A stretch of 64,000 nucleotides of DNA, taken from positions 1,116,001-1,180,000 of the forward strand of contig NZ_JAJQQZ010000001.1 in the NCBI RefSeq assembly GCF_021729015.1, given 5' to 3'. Positions 32,465 through 41,910 of the stretch are shown in pieces. Numbering within the stretch: the stretch's first letter is position 1; every line of letters begins with the position of its first letter. A program made the position numbers and the translations under genes. The notes under the pieces are model-generated. The model searched no databases. It had not been told where the DNA came from and worked only from the letters and a program-made list of their open reading frames with translations. This DNA is from Halobacterium rubrum. GTDB lineage: Archaea; Halobacteriota; Halobacteria; Halobacteriales; Halobacteriaceae.

Positions 32465-34699
32465 ATGGACACAGCGGCCGCCCGCGACCTGCTGGCCGAA
32501 GCCGAGCGCGCGAACGAGCGCCGCGTCCTCGTGCTCGCCGGCGACCGGGCGGCGGGCGTGGACGCCGCCGACGGGCTGCTCGACGCGCTCCCGGTCGCGC
32601 TCTCCGAGACGAGTCTCGTCTCCACGCGCGACGACCTCGCCTGCGAGCACGTCCCGACGCGGAACGCCGGCCGCCTGCTCGGCACGACCCGCCGCGCGGT
32701 CGTCCTCGACCTCCACGCCGACTGCCGGCCGAACGCGCTCGGGCGTGTCGTCGGCGCCGTCGACGGCGGCGGCCTCCTCGTCGTCCTCGCGCCCGCCCTC
32801 GACGACTGGCCGGCCCACCGCGAGTCGTTCGACGAGGGGCTCGCCGTCCCGCCGTTCGACACCGGCGACGTCACTGGGCGCTTCCGCCGCCGACTCGTCG
32901 ACACGCTCCGCGCCCACCCCGGCATCGCCATCTACGACGTCGACGACGAGACGCTCGAACGCGACGGGCTCACCGACCCCGCGCCCCGAATGCGCGAGCC
33001 ACTCCCGGACCCACCCGAATCCACCGCCTTCCCCCGCGAGGCGTACGAGGCCTGCCTGACCGCCGACCAGGCAGACGCCCTCGCAACCTTCGAGTCCCTT
33101 CGAGAGCCCGGGCACGCAGTCGTCGCGGACGCCGACCGCGGCCGCGGGAAGTCCAGCGCTGCAGGCCTCGCCGCGGCGTGTCTCGCTCGCGAGGGACTGG
33201 ACGTGCTCGTCACCGCCCCCGACCACCGGAGCGCGGCGGAGCTGTTCGCTCGCGCCCGGGAGCGCCTCGACGCTCTCGGCGACCTCGACAGCGACGGCGA
33301 CACCGTCGAGACGACCACGGGGGGCCGTATCCGGTTCGCGAAGCCGCCGGCGGCGGCCGACCTGCCGGGTGACCCCGACGCCGTCTTCGCCGACGAGGCG
33401 GCCGCGATTCCCGTCCGCCTCCTCGAATCGCTGGTGGGCTGCCAGCGGCTGGCGTTCACGACGACCGTCCACGGCTACGAGGGCGCCGGCCGGGGGTTCG
33501 ACGTGCGCTTCCGGGACCGGCTCGCCGAGACCGACCACGAGGTCCACGAGACGTCGCTCGTCGACCCCATCCGGTACGCCGGCGGTGACCCGGTCGAGGC
33601 GTGGGCGTTCCGCGCGCTCCTGCTGGACGCCCGGCCCGCCGTCGACCCGCTAGTCGCCGACGCCACGCCCGAGACCGTCGAGTACGTCTCGCTGTCGGGC
33701 GACGACCTCGCCGGGGACGAACACCTGCTCAGGGAGGTTTTCGGCCTGCTCGTCTACGCCCACTACCGCACCGAGCCCAACGACCTCGCGCGCCTGCTGG
33801 ACGCCCCGAACCTCGCGGTTCGGGCGCTCCGCCACGACGGCCACATCGCGTCGGTCGCGCTGCTCGCCCGCGAGGGCGGCCTCGACGCCGACCTGCGGGC
33901 CGCGATGTACGACGGCGAGCGCGTGAAGGGCAACATGATTCCCGACGTGCTCACGAGCCAGCTCCGGGACGAGGCGGCAGCGGTCCCGTTCGGCTACCGC
34001 GTGATGCGCATCGCCACCCACCCCGCCGTGCGTTCCCGGGGCCTCGGCTCGCGGCTGCTCGGCGACGTCCGCTCGGAGTTCGACGGCGAGGCCGACTGGC
34101 TCGGCGTCGGCTACGGCGCAACCCCCGAACTGCTGTCGTTCTGGGCCGCGAACGGCTACGGGACGGTCCAGCTCTCGACGACGCGCAACGACACCAGCGG
34201 CGAGTACTCCGCCATCATGCTCGACCCCCTCTCCGACGCCGGCCGCGAGCTCTACGACCGCCACGCCGACTGGTTCGCCGACCGCATCGGCGGCGTGCTC
34301 TCGGACGCGCTCCGGGACCTCGACCTCGACGTCGCTCGCGCGGCGCTTCGGTCCTGTGACGCGACTTCTGGCTTCGACTTGGGCGAGCGCGACTGGCGGG
34401 TCGTCGCGGGCGCTGCCCACGGTCCGGGGATGTACGGCGTCGACCCGGAACCGTTCCGCGCGCTCGCCGTCCACCACCTCGTCGCGGGCGACGCCGACCT
34501 GCTCTCCGCAGACGAGCAGCGCCTGCTCGTCGGGAAGCTCCTGCAGTCCCGGCCGTGGGACGACCTCGCCGACGAACTCGGCTACCACTCCACGAGCCAG
34601 GCGATGCGCGCGCTCGGCGACGCGCTCCGACCGCTCGTGGAGGCGTACGGGTCGGAGGCAGCCCGCGCGGAACTCCGGCGGTTCGAGAACGACGACTGA
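32465..34699 (+). CDS. tmcA: tRNA(Met) cytidine acetyltransferase TmcA
   Basis: 744 residues from the ATG at 32465. The helicase-like module has VADADRGRGKSSAAGLAAAC (Walker A near residue 220) and VFADEAAAIPVRLLE (Walker B near residue 305). The GNAT module has RVMRIATHPAVRSRGLGSRL near residue 515. The family acetylates the wobble cytidine of elongator tRNA-Met and, in archaea, many rRNA cytidines, using ATP and acetyl-CoA. The length and domain order are complete. It is divergent from rpl7ae. Confidence 0.93.
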   Translation: MDTAAARDLLAEAERANERRVLVLAGDRAAGVDAADGLLDALPVALSETSLVSTRDDLACEHVPTRNAGRLLGTTRRAVVLDLHADCRPNALGRVVGAVDGGGLLVVLAPALDDWPAHRESFDEGLAVPPFDTGDVTGRFRRRLVDTLRAHPGIAIYDVDDETLERDGLTDPAPRMREPLPDPPESTAFPREAYEACLTADQADALATFESLREPGHAVVADADRGRGKSSAAGLAAACLAREGLDVLVTAPDHRSAAELFARARERLDALGDLDSDGDTVETTTGGRIRFAKPPAAADLPGDPDAVFADEAAAIPVRLLESLVGCQRLAFTTTVHGYEGAGRGFDVRFRDRLAETDHEVHETSLVDPIRYAGGDPVEAWAFRALLLDARPAVDPLVADATPETVEYVSLSGDDLAGDEHLLREVFGLLVYAHYRTEPNDLARLLDAPNLAVRALRHDGHIASVALLAREGGLDADLRAAMYDGERVKGNMIPDVLTSQLRDEAAAVPFGYRVMRIATHPAVRSRGLGSRLLGDVRSEFDGEADWLGVGYGATPELLSFWAANGYGTVQLSTTRNDTSGEYSAIMLDPLSDAGRELYDRHADWFADRIGGVLSDALRDLDLDVARAALRSCDATSGFDLGERDWRVVAGAAHGPGMYGVDPEPFRALAVHHLVAGDADLLSADEQRLLVGKLLQSRPWDDLADELGYHSTSQAMRALGDALRPLVEAYGSEAARAELRRFENDD

Positions 34700-34738
34700 C
34701 AGCGGTACCCTGAAGCCTGCGGCGGCCCCCGATGGTGT

Positions 34739-35212
34739 ATGGAGCCGTTCGTCGCCGCAGCGCTCGTCCTGCTCGCCGTCGGCGTCGCCGGCAGCGTCCT
34801 CCCGCTGCTCCCGAGTGGCCTGCTCTCGCTGGCCGGACTGTTGCTGTACTGGACGCAGACCGGCCGCCCGGGCCCGATTCTGCTGGTCGCGCTGGCCGGG
34901 CTCGCCGTCCTCGCGACGCTGGTCGACTGGCTGGCGGGCGTCGTCGGCGCGCGCGCCAGCGGCGTCGACACCCGGACATCGATACTCGCGGGCGCCGTCG
35001 GGTTCGGCGCCATGCTGGTGACCGGTCCGGTCGGCCTCCTGCTCGGCGTCGCGGGCGTCGTCTTCGCCGTCGAGTTCCGCGAGAACGAGAACGTCGCCGA
35101 GAGCGCGCGACGAGCGGGGTACGCGACGGTCGGCGTCCTCGGGTCGGCCGCGATGCAGGTCGTGTTGACCGTCGTCGTGCTCGCGGCCGTGCTCTGGCTG
35201 CAGTTCCTCTAG
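34739..35212 (+). CDS. DUF456 family membrane protein
   Basis: 157 residues with about five hydrophobic segments and the small polar loop LPLLPSGLLSLAG typical of DUF456. Function is unknown in all domains. It begins 39 bases after the tmcA stop, possibly in the same transcript. Its TAG forms a shared CTAG (35209-35212) with the stop of gltX, which arrives from the other strand. Confidence 0.85.
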   Translation: MEPFVAAALVLLAVGVAGSVLPLLPSGLLSLAGLLLYWTQTGRPGPILLVALAGLAVLATLVDWLAGVVGARASGVDTRTSILAGAVGFGAMLVTGPVGLLLGVAGVVFAVEFRENENVAESARRAGYATVGVLGSAAMQVVLTVVVLAAVLWLQFL

Positions 35213-36966
35213 GGGTGCGTGAAGTACGCCACGGACGCCTCGGCGTCGTGGGCGTCGACGCGCGCGAACCCGACGCGGACGAACTGCACGACAGTGTCCA
35301 CGGACTGGTCGGCGAACCCGGGTTCGGCGTAGCCGGTTGCGTCGCCGTCCATCGTGCGCAGCCGGACTTCGACGTTGTCGTCGGCGGGCACCCAGTGCAC
35401 CACGTCGACGCCCTCCTCGCGCACGATGTCGATGTCGGCGTCGAGGAACTCGAAGCGCTCGCCGTCGTAGCGCACCGGCCCGTAGCCCTTCAGCCAGACG
35501 CGGTCGCCCTGCTCGGGGAGGTCGGCGGCCTCCACGAGTACGCCGTCACCGACCGGAATCTCGCGGTCGCCGCGGTCGGGGTGCTCGGGGTGGACCTGCG
35601 GCGTCGCCTCGTCGGGCCCGCCGTCGACCGGAACCACGACGGCCTCGTACGATTCGCCGTCGCCCTCGCCGCGGGCCTCGAAGCCGTCCCGGACGAGGAA
35701 CTGCCGTGGCGCCTCGTCGTCCACGAGGTCGCGGTTGTTCGCGTACACCGAGGACATCGCGAGGTCGACGTCCGACGAGGAGGTGCCGAGATCCACCATC
35801 GCGTCCACGACGGCCTCCCCGCGGATGCCGCGGCGCTTCACGCTCTGCACGGTCGGCGCGCGCGGGTCGTCCCAGCCGTCGAGCTCGCCGCTCGCGACGA
35901 GCTCCTTGATTGTCGAGGTGGACATCTTCACGTCGTAGGCGTCCAGCTGGACGTGCCCCCAGTGCAGGACCTCGGGGTACTCCCAGTCGAAGTAGTCGTA
36001 GAGGAAGCGCTGGCGCTTCGCGGAGTCCTGGAGGTCGATGCCGCGGATGATGTGCGTGACGCCGGTGAGGTGGTCGTCGACGCCGGACTGGAAGTCCAGC
36101 ATCGGCCAGCAGCGGTACTCGCTGGCTTCCTCGCGGGGGTGTGGGGTGTCGACCATCCGGAACGCCACCCAGTCCCGGAGCGCGGGGTTCTTGTGCTCGA
36201 TGTCGGTCTTGATTCGGAGGACCATCTCACCGGACTCGTACTCGCCGTCGACCATCGCCTCGAACTCTTCGGCGACCGTCTCCGGGTCCTTCTCGCGGTG
36301 CGGACACGCCTCCGCGCTGTTCTTCAGCTCGGAGAACTCCTCGCCGGGGCAGCTACACGTGTACGCGCCGCCTTTCCCGATGAGCCGGCGGGCGTGCTCG
36401 TAGTACTCATCGACCCGGTCGCTGGCCTTGATGACCTCGTCGGCCTCGAACCCGAGGTAGTCGAGGTCGTCGAGAATCTGGTCGTAGGCGTCGAGGTCTG
36501 GGCGCTTGGTCTCCGGGTCGGTGTCGTCGAACCGGACGAGCATCCAGCCGTCGTACATCTCCTTGTACGTCCCGATGACGGCGGGCATCCGGGCGCTCCC
36601 GAGGTGCCACGGGCCGTTCGGGTTCGGCGCACACCGCATCCGCACCTCGTCGTACGCCTCGGCGTTCGGGAGGTCCGGCAGCGGCTGGTCGTCTTCTTCG
36701 TCCTCGCTGTCCAGTTTCTCGACGTCCTCGGGCGCGAGTTCCGCGAGGCGCTCGCGCTGCTCGTCGTCGCTCATCCCGTTGACGTCCTCGATGACGGGCG
36801 CGATGACGCCGGGAATCTCGTCGCCGTGCTCCCGGAACTCTGGGTTCTCCCCCATCATCGGCCCCATGATGGCCCCGACCTGTGCGTCGCTCCCGTGTTT
36901 CAGGGCGTTAAACAGCGCGGCCCGCTCTGCCTCCCGGCGGACCCGCTCGCGGAGTTCGTCGTCCAT
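35209..36966 (-). CDS. gltX: Glutamyl-tRNA synthetase, archaeal type
   Basis: 585 residues. The HIGH-equivalent is PNPNGPWHLGSARMPAV near residue 112 (HLGS here). The KMSKS-equivalent is DVKMSTSTIKE near residue 345, and the DDTDPETKRPD loop follows the first motif. Cysteines in TCSCPGEEF and ACPHRE form the expected metal site. It is the archaeal, non-discriminating type that usually charges both tRNA-Glu and tRNA-Gln. The first ~95 residues are a helical, acidic extension of the archaeal form. A palindrome sits at promoter position upstream. Confidence 0.94.
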   Translation of the reverse strand: MDDELRERVRREAERAALFNALKHGSDAQVGAIMGPMMGENPEFREHGDEIPGVIAPVIEDVNGMSDDEQRERLAELAPEDVEKLDSEDEEDDQPLPDLPNAEAYDEVRMRCAPNPNGPWHLGSARMPAVIGTYKEMYDGWMLVRFDDTDPETKRPDLDAYDQILDDLDYLGFEADEVIKASDRVDEYYEHARRLIGKGGAYTCSCPGEEFSELKNSAEACPHREKDPETVAEEFEAMVDGEYESGEMVLRIKTDIEHKNPALRDWVAFRMVDTPHPREEASEYRCWPMLDFQSGVDDHLTGVTHIIRGIDLQDSAKRQRFLYDYFDWEYPEVLHWGHVQLDAYDVKMSTSTIKELVASGELDGWDDPRAPTVQSVKRRGIRGEAVVDAMVDLGTSSSDVDLAMSSVYANNRDLVDDEAPRQFLVRDGFEARGEGDGESYEAVVVPVDGGPDEATPQVHPEHPDRGDREIPVGDGVLVEAADLPEQGDRVWLKGYGPVRYDGERFEFLDADIDIVREEGVDVVHWVPADDNVEVRLRTMDGDATGYAEPGFADQSVDTVVQFVRVGFARVDAHDAEASVAYFTHP

Positions 36967-36993
36967 ACCACCGATTCCACGCCGAGGGGTGAA

Positions 36994-37007
36994 AATCCCG
37001 CGGGATT
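36994..37007 (-). promoter_or_regulatory. Palindrome at gltX promoter
   Basis: A perfect 14-base palindrome AATCCCGCGGGATT lies 28-41 bases before the gltX ATG, where the TATA box and BRE are expected. The minus-strand TATA-like GATTTTC continues from its end. It is a candidate operator. Confidence 0.45.
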
Positions 37008-37231
37008 CGACTGCAGGAGTGCGTGGTGGCTCGGTCGGCTGCTGTTGTCTCGGTTTCTCTTGGAGGGGAAAGCTCTCGCCAGTCTCGCCTTTCAATCCGC
37101 CAGGGAGTAGCTGTCTCTCATTGCAGAGTCCTCTGTGTCAGAACTTTGCTACAGCCGCCTGGAAAACGTTGGATAGCATCCGCGCGGCGAAGCCGCACGG
37201 TTCACTCGCACGAGCGAAGCGAGTGCGAGGA

Positions 37232-37315
37232 CGTTTTTAGCGTAGATTTTTGCGAGGAGCGGTTCCCGCAGGGAGCGAAGCGACCGAGGAAACCCGACGA
37301 GTAAAAAGGTACAAA
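37232..37315 (-). repeat. 3'-flanking dispersed element, copy B
   Basis: On the minus strand it follows the idsA stop. GTACCTTTTTAC is next to the gene and GCAAAAATCTACGCTAAAAACG is split across the far end; between them lies a GC-rich region with ggagcg/cgaagcgacc palindromes. The blocks match copy A at 424-500, including order and spacing to the stop codon. Both copies are flanked by gagcgaagcgag-type repeats. Confidence 0.6.
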
Positions 37316-37322
37316 CGGTGCG

Positions 37323-38369
37323 TTAATATCCTCGTTCGATGAGGTAGTCCGCGATCTGCTCCAGTCGGTGGCGGGCCTCGTTCTCGGGGAGCACGTCGAG
37401 GTGGGCTTTGCCCTCCGCGACGAGGTCCTCGGCGAGGTCGCTGGCGTACTGGATGCTGCCGGCGTCGCGGAGTTCCTGGACGGCCGCCTCGACCTCGTTG
37501 TCGGTGACGTCCTCGGGGTCGTCGGCCTCCAGCAAGCCCTCGACGTCGACGCCGTGTTCTTCGGCGTGCAGCGTGATGATGGTCTTCTTGTGCTCGACCA
37601 GGTCGGAGCCGCGCTGCTTGCCGAGTTCCTCGGAGGGAACCGTGAGGTCGAGGACGTCGTCCTGAATCTGGAACGCCTGCCCGACCCGCAGCCCGTAGTT
37701 GTAGAGGGCTTCGACGGTCTCCTCGTCCGCGGAGAGGAGCTGCGCCGGCAGTGTGGCGGCCGCAGCGTACAGCACCGCGGTCTTCAGCTCCACCATGTCG
37801 AGGTACTCGTCGGTGACGACGTTGCCCCGGGTCTCGAATCCCATGTCCATCGCCTGCCCCTCGCAGATGTGGGTGCAGGTCTCCGCGAGCGTCCGCATCG
37901 CGCGGAGGCCGCGTTCGGGCGGTGCGCCCGTCTGGAGCATTATCTCGAACGCTTTCGAGTACAGCGTGTCGCCCGCGAGAATCGCGGTCTCGGTGTCGTA
38001 CTCGCGGTGGACCGCAGGGACGCCCCGTCGGAGGTCGTCGTCGTCCATGATGTCGTCGTGGATGAGCGTGAACGACTGGATGACCTCGATGGAGACTGCC
38101 GCCGACATCACGTCGACCTCGCCGCCGTTCAGGTCTGGGAACGCCCGGTAGTCGGCGGCCGCGGCGTCCACGCCAGACAGCGCTTCGGCTGTCAACAACA
38201 GGACCGCCGGTCGCAGCCGTTTCCCGCCGGCCTCGAGGATGTAGCGGGTCGCCTCGTAGAGCCGCTCGGGGTCGGCCATCGGCAGGTCCTCGTCGATGGC
38301 GTCGTTGACCTGCTGCCGGCGCTCGCGGACCGCCGCGAGCACCGCCTGTTCGCGCGCTTCCTGGGACAT
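37323..38369 (-). CDS. idsA: Polyprenyl (geranylgeranyl/geranylfarnesyl) diphosphate synthase
   Basis: 348 residues. The first aspartate-rich motif is LIHDDIMDDDDLRRG near residue 104, and the second is FQIQDDVLDLT near residue 232. GGKRLRPAVLLLTAEAL binds the homoallylic diphosphate. Such enzymes join isopentenyl units into the C20 or C25 chains of archaeal lipids; chain length is not decided here. It abuts rnj (stop to ATG with no gap), and ipk and mvk lie upstream, consistent with an isoprenoid gene cluster. Confidence 0.93.
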   Translation of the reverse strand: MSQEAREQAVLAAVRERRQQVNDAIDEDLPMADPERLYEATRYILEAGGKRLRPAVLLLTAEALSGVDAAAADYRAFPDLNGGEVDVMSAAVSIEVIQSFTLIHDDIMDDDDLRRGVPAVHREYDTETAILAGDTLYSKAFEIMLQTGAPPERGLRAMRTLAETCTHICEGQAMDMGFETRGNVVTDEYLDMVELKTAVLYAAAATLPAQLLSADEETVEALYNYGLRVGQAFQIQDDVLDLTVPSEELGKQRGSDLVEHKKTIITLHAEEHGVDVEGLLEADDPEDVTDNEVEAAVQELRDAGSIQYASDLAEDLVAEGKAHLDVLPENEARHRLEQIADYLIERGY

Positions 38370-39716
38370 CTACTCGACGAGCTGGATGGTGTTGCCGTTC
38401 TCGGTCACGTGTAGGTCGCGACCGACCTTGTACCCCTGGCTCTTCGCGAGCTTCGTGTACGGCGCGAAGCCAGCCATGTCCTGGTGGGCGGGGATGAGGT
38501 GCTGGGGCTGGAGCGCCTGCAGCATCTGGTAGTGGCCCTCCTCGCGGAGGTGGCCGGAGACGTGGATGTCGTCGTAGATGCGGGCGCCCTGCATGCGGAG
38601 CAGCTGTTCGCTCTGGTAGCGCTGACCCTCGTTGGTCGGCTCCGGGATGACACTCGCCGAGAAGATGACCTTGTCACCGTCCTCGATGTCGTAGGGCGTC
38701 TCGCCGCGACCCATCCGGGTGAGCATCGCGCGGGGCTCGCCCTGGTGGCCGGTGACGATTGGGAGGAAGTTCTCCTTGCCCTCGTTCATCACGCGCTTGA
38801 ACGCGCGGTCGACGGACTTCCGGTGCCCGAACATGCCGAGGTCGTCGGGGAAGTTCACGCGACCCATGCGCTCGGCGGTGCCCGAGTACCGCTCCATCGA
38901 GCGGCCGAGCAGGATGGGCTCGCGGCCGATGTCCTTCGCGAACTCCACGAGCGAGGACACCCGCGAGATGTGGCTGGAGAACGTCGTGGCGATGATGCCG
39001 CCGTCGTAGTCCTCGACGCTCTTCATCACGTCCTCGAGGTGGCGTCGCGCCGTGCTCTCGGAGGGCGTCCGGCCCTTCTTCCCGGCGTTCGTACAGTCCT
39101 CGATGTAACAGAGGACGCCCTCGCCCTCGCGGCCGATCTCCCTGAACCGTTCCATGTCGATGGGGTCCTCGAGGACCGGGTCGTGGTCCATGCGCTTGTC
39201 GAGGCCGTAGACGACGGCGCCCTCGGGCGTGTGGAGCACGGGGTTGATGGCGCCGATGATGGAGTGCGTGACGTGGACGAACTCGAGTTCGCAGTCGTCG
39301 CCGATGGGCATCGTGCCGCCGGCCTCCATCTTCACGAGGTCGTTCTCGACGCCGAACTTCTGCTCGCTCTCGATCTCGCCTTTCACGAGCTCAATGGTGA
39401 ACGGGCTGCCCACGATGGGGGCGTCGTAGCGGTGTGCGAGCTTCGAGATGGCGCCGATGTGGTCGAGGTGGCCGTGCGTCGGCACGATGGCCTTCACGTC
39501 GCCCTCGAGGTCGGACATGACGCGGTCGTCGGGGATGGCGCCCATGTCGATCAGGTCGAGGCTGTGCATCTTCTCGGTCTCGACGTTGTCGTGAATCAGG
39601 ACCTGCGAGAGGTTGAGGCCCATGTCGAAGATCACGATGTCGTCGCCCGCACGGACGGCAGTCATCTGCCGTCCGACCTCCTCGTAGCCGCCGATTGTGG
39701 CAATTTCGATTTCCAT
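38370..39716 (-). CDS. rnj: Ribonuclease J
   Basis: 448 residues. It is a beta-CASP metallo-beta-lactamase with the metal motif [12 protein letters not shown] near residue 80, further histidines in VHVTHSI near residue 150, and the beta-CASP region [13 protein letters not shown] and [12 protein letters not shown] near residues 320-400. Archaeal RNase J is a 5'-3' exoribonuclease and sometimes an endonuclease. It is placed between ipk and idsA, a conserved archaeal neighbour of lipid genes. A 332-base upstream region carries its likely promoter far from the start codon. Confidence 0.93.
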   Translation of the reverse strand: MEIEIATIGGYEEVGRQMTAVRAGDDIVIFDMGLNLSQVLIHDNVETEKMHSLDLIDMGAIPDDRVMSDLEGDVKAIVPTHGHLDHIGAISKLAHRYDAPIVGSPFTIELVKGEIESEQKFGVENDLVKMEAGGTMPIGDDCELEFVHVTHSIIGAINPVLHTPEGAVVYGLDKRMDHDPVLEDPIDMERFREIGREGEGVLCYIEDCTNAGKKGRTPSESTARRHLEDVMKSVEDYDGGIIATTFSSHISRVSSLVEFAKDIGREPILLGRSMERYSGTAERMGRVNFPDDLGMFGHRKSVDRAFKRVMNEGKENFLPIVTGHQGEPRAMLTRMGRGETPYDIEDGDKVIFSASVIPEPTNEGQRYQSEQLLRMQGARIYDDIHVSGHLREEGHYQMLQALQPQHLIPAHQDMAGFAPYTKLAKSQGYKVGRDLHVTENGNTIQLVE

Positions 39717-40048
39717 AGTTCTGAAGCACTGAAACCCGCGTTTTCGCGCGTCTCGAAACAGTCGCGCGCTGGCCGCGGTCGACCCCGGCGTCTTGCAGCC
39801 GTCGACCGCCGCGGCGTTGCCGCCCGCGACGTCTTGCTTGTCCGGGGGTATGCGCCACGCTGTTAAAAACAGCGGGGATTGCGCGGTCGACTGGAGGGAG
39901 ACCGCGAATCAAACGAGCGGGGAGCGTTACGACCCGTGAGTTGCGTGCCCGAGCGCAGCGAGGCCACGTTGTTGCGAGCGGCGACCGGAGGGAGCCGCGA
40001 GCACTGCGGTGTGGCGGCCCGCAGCGGAGGGCACGGAAGCGCCGGGGG
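39717..40048. other. Leader and promoter region of rnj
   Basis: No gene. A perfect palindrome CGCTGTTAAAAACAGCG (39858-39874) contains the only TATA-like motif on the minus strand (GTTTTTAAC) and is ~142 bases before the rnj ATG. An additional stem (cgcggtc with gaccgcg, ~39881-39905) is adjacent. The remaining sequence is GC-rich with short inverted repeats and includes the end of the ipk transcript. Confidence 0.5.
39858..39874 (-). promoter_or_regulatory. TATA-containing palindrome upstream of rnj
   Basis: Seven-base arms around AAA. If used as a TATA box it predicts a message with a leader of roughly 110-120 bases, unusual in haloarchaea. It could alternatively act as the terminator hairpin of ipk. 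Confidence 0.4.
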
Positions 40049-40792
40049 TCAGCCCTCGATGCGGGTGCCGGCGTCGTCGCCGGCGAAGAAGTCGCCGAGA
40101 GCGTCGGGGCCGAAGACGAAGGCGGGAGAGCCGAGGGCGAGGAGCGCGCGGACTTTGGCGGCCATGCCACCGGTGACGTCGGTGGCGTCGCTCCCGCCGA
40201 GCGCGCCGCCGACGTCCTCGAAGGCGGTGATTTCGGGGATGACGTCGCCGTCCTCGTCGAGGACACCGGGGACGGTCGAGCAGAGGCCGACGCGGTCGGC
40301 GTCGAGTCCTCGCGTGACCGAGACGACGAGGTCGTCCCCGGAGACGATGGTGACGCCGTCGCCGGCGGTGGTGAGCACGTCGCCGTGGAGGACGGGGACG
40401 AAGCCCTCCTCGAGCATCGCTGCGATGTGGCCGGTGGGGAGTTCGAGGTCGCCGTCGGCGTCCCGGTACCCCGCCGAGAAGGGGTGGACTGGGACGGCAG
40501 CGACGCCGGCGTCGGCGAGCGCGCCGACAACTGCGCTGTTCAGGTTCTCCATCGCGGCGGCGATGTCGCGGACTGCTTCGGGGTCCCGAGTGGCGTCGGT
40601 GCTGGAGACACCGTGTTCGGCGGCGTGCGGGTGCCCGAAGCTCCCGCCGCCGTGGACGACGACGATGTCCGAGACGTCACTGCTGGCGATTGCCCTCGCG
40701 AGGGCTGCGAGCCGGTCGCCGGCGACCGTCTCGGGCTGGTCTTTCTCGGTAACGACGCTGCCGCCGAGTTTGAGAACGACGGTCCCGGTCAT
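40049..40792 (-). CDS. ipk: Isopentenyl phosphate kinase
   Basis: 247 residues of the amino acid kinase fold. VLKLGGSVVTEKD is at the N-terminus, the catalytic histidine motif VVVHGGGSFGHPHA is near residue 50, and SGDDLVVSVT-type and DVTGGMAAKV loops bind ATP. The histidine in HGGGSFGH distinguishes IPK from other kinases of the fold. It converts isopentenyl phosphate to isopentenyl diphosphate, the last step of the archaeal mevalonate variant. Its ATG overlaps the mvk stop (ATGA). Confidence 0.93.
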   Translation of the reverse strand: MTGTVVLKLGGSVVTEKDQPETVAGDRLAALARAIASSDVSDIVVVHGGGSFGHPHAAEHGVSSTDATRDPEAVRDIAAAMENLNSAVVGALADAGVAAVPVHPFSAGYRDADGDLELPTGHIAAMLEEGFVPVLHGDVLTTAGDGVTIVSGDDLVVSVTRGLDADRVGLCSTVPGVLDEDGDVIPEITAFEDVGGALGGSDATDVTGGMAAKVRALLALGSPAFVFGPDALGDFFAGDDAGTRIEG

Positions 40793-41775
40793 TCGCTGCG
40801 GACGCCCTCCCGGGCGAGTTCGGCGCGGAACGCTTCCTCGCACTCCGGCGTCAGCGAGAGCGCGGTCTCGGCGCCGTCGCCGTCGTCGAGGGCGACGATA
40901 GACCCCCCGCCGCCCGCGCCGGTGAGCTTCGCGCCGTGGGCGTTGCCGTCGCGTGCCGCCCACACCATCGAGTCGAGGGTGCGCGCGGAGACGCCGAGCG
41001 CCGAGAGCAGGCCGTGGTTGACGTCCATCAGGCGGCCGAGCGTCTCGACGTCGCCCTCGGCGAGTGCCGCCTCGCCGCGCCGCACGAGGTCGCCGATGGC
41101 CGAGACGGTGTCGGCGGCGAACCCGAACTCGTCTCGGAGGTCCCGCACCCCGGCGACGAGCTCGCCGGTGTCGTGGCTCGTGCCGTCGTAGCCGACGACG
41201 AACGGGAGGTCGGGGGCGTCCAGCGTCTCGCAGTCGTCACCCTCGACGCGGACGGCGCCACCCATCGCGGAGCAGAACGTGTCCGCGCGAGACGCCTGCC
41301 CGTCCTGGACGGCGTGTTCGACCTGGTAGGCGCGGTCGGCCAGCTCGCGAGCGTCCAGTTCGACGCCGAGTTCGCGCGTGGCGGCGTCGACGCCCGCGAC
41401 GACGACGGCTGCCGACGAGCCGAGGCCCGCGCCGAGCGGAATCTCGCTGTCGATTTCGACGTCGAAGCCGGCGTCGGGTGCCTCCGCAGCGTCCCGGGCC
41501 TGCTCGACCGCCTCGTCGACGTACCCCATCGCCGCTTCCACGATGGGCGCCGGGACGTCGACGTCCGGCGTGTCGTCGGTGCCGCCGCTGTACTCCACGG
41601 TGAAACCGTCGATGGAGAGGTCGCCCGCCGACACCCGAAGGCGGCCGTCCTCGCGCTCGGAGACTGTGACGTGCGCGCGCCGCTCGATGGCACACGGCAC
41701 CGCCGGCTCCCCGTACACGACGGCGTGCTCGCCGAAGAGGTAGACCTTCCCCGGCGCACTCGAAGTCGTCGTCAT
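40789..41775 (-). CDS. mvk: Mevalonate kinase
   Basis: 328 residues of the GHMP kinase family. SSAPGKVYLFGEHAVVYGEP is at the start, the ATP loop is IPLGAGLGSSAAVVVAG near residue 108, and the third motif is AKLTGAGGGGSIVAL near residue 290. The enzyme phosphorylates mevalonate at the 5 position. It is coupled to ipk by a four-base overlap, giving two mevalonate-route kinases in one message. The decarboxylase step is not encoded in this window. Confidence 0.94.
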   Translation of the reverse strand: MTTTSSAPGKVYLFGEHAVVYGEPAVPCAIERRAHVTVSEREDGRLRVSAGDLSIDGFTVEYSGGTDDTPDVDVPAPIVEAAMGYVDEAVEQARDAAEAPDAGFDVEIDSEIPLGAGLGSSAAVVVAGVDAATRELGVELDARELADRAYQVEHAVQDGQASRADTFCSAMGGAVRVEGDDCETLDAPDLPFVVGYDGTSHDTGELVAGVRDLRDEFGFAADTVSAIGDLVRRGEAALAEGDVETLGRLMDVNHGLLSALGVSARTLDSMVWAARDGNAHGAKLTGAGGGGSIVALDDGDGAETALSLTPECEEAFRAELAREGVRSE

Positions 41776-41910
41776 ACCGTGGCGTGTGCCCCGGGAGGTT
41801 ACAGGGTTTCCGGAACGCGGCCGACGCCGCCACTGCCGGGGAACGGGGGCGGCTCCCGGCACCTGGAGGGCGGCCGCAGGCTTATCAACGGCAACCGAGT
41901 ACGGCGGGGC

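Larger units (their letters stand above)
36967..37322. other. Intergenic region between gltX and idsA
   Basis: No gene is supported. The left end holds the gltX promoter with a 14-base palindrome. The middle (~37020-37180) is plain sequence without notable features. The right end is a palindrome-rich stretch (such as cactcgcacgagcgaagcga near 37204) leading into a dispersed element also found behind the DUF63 gene. Confidence 0.6.
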
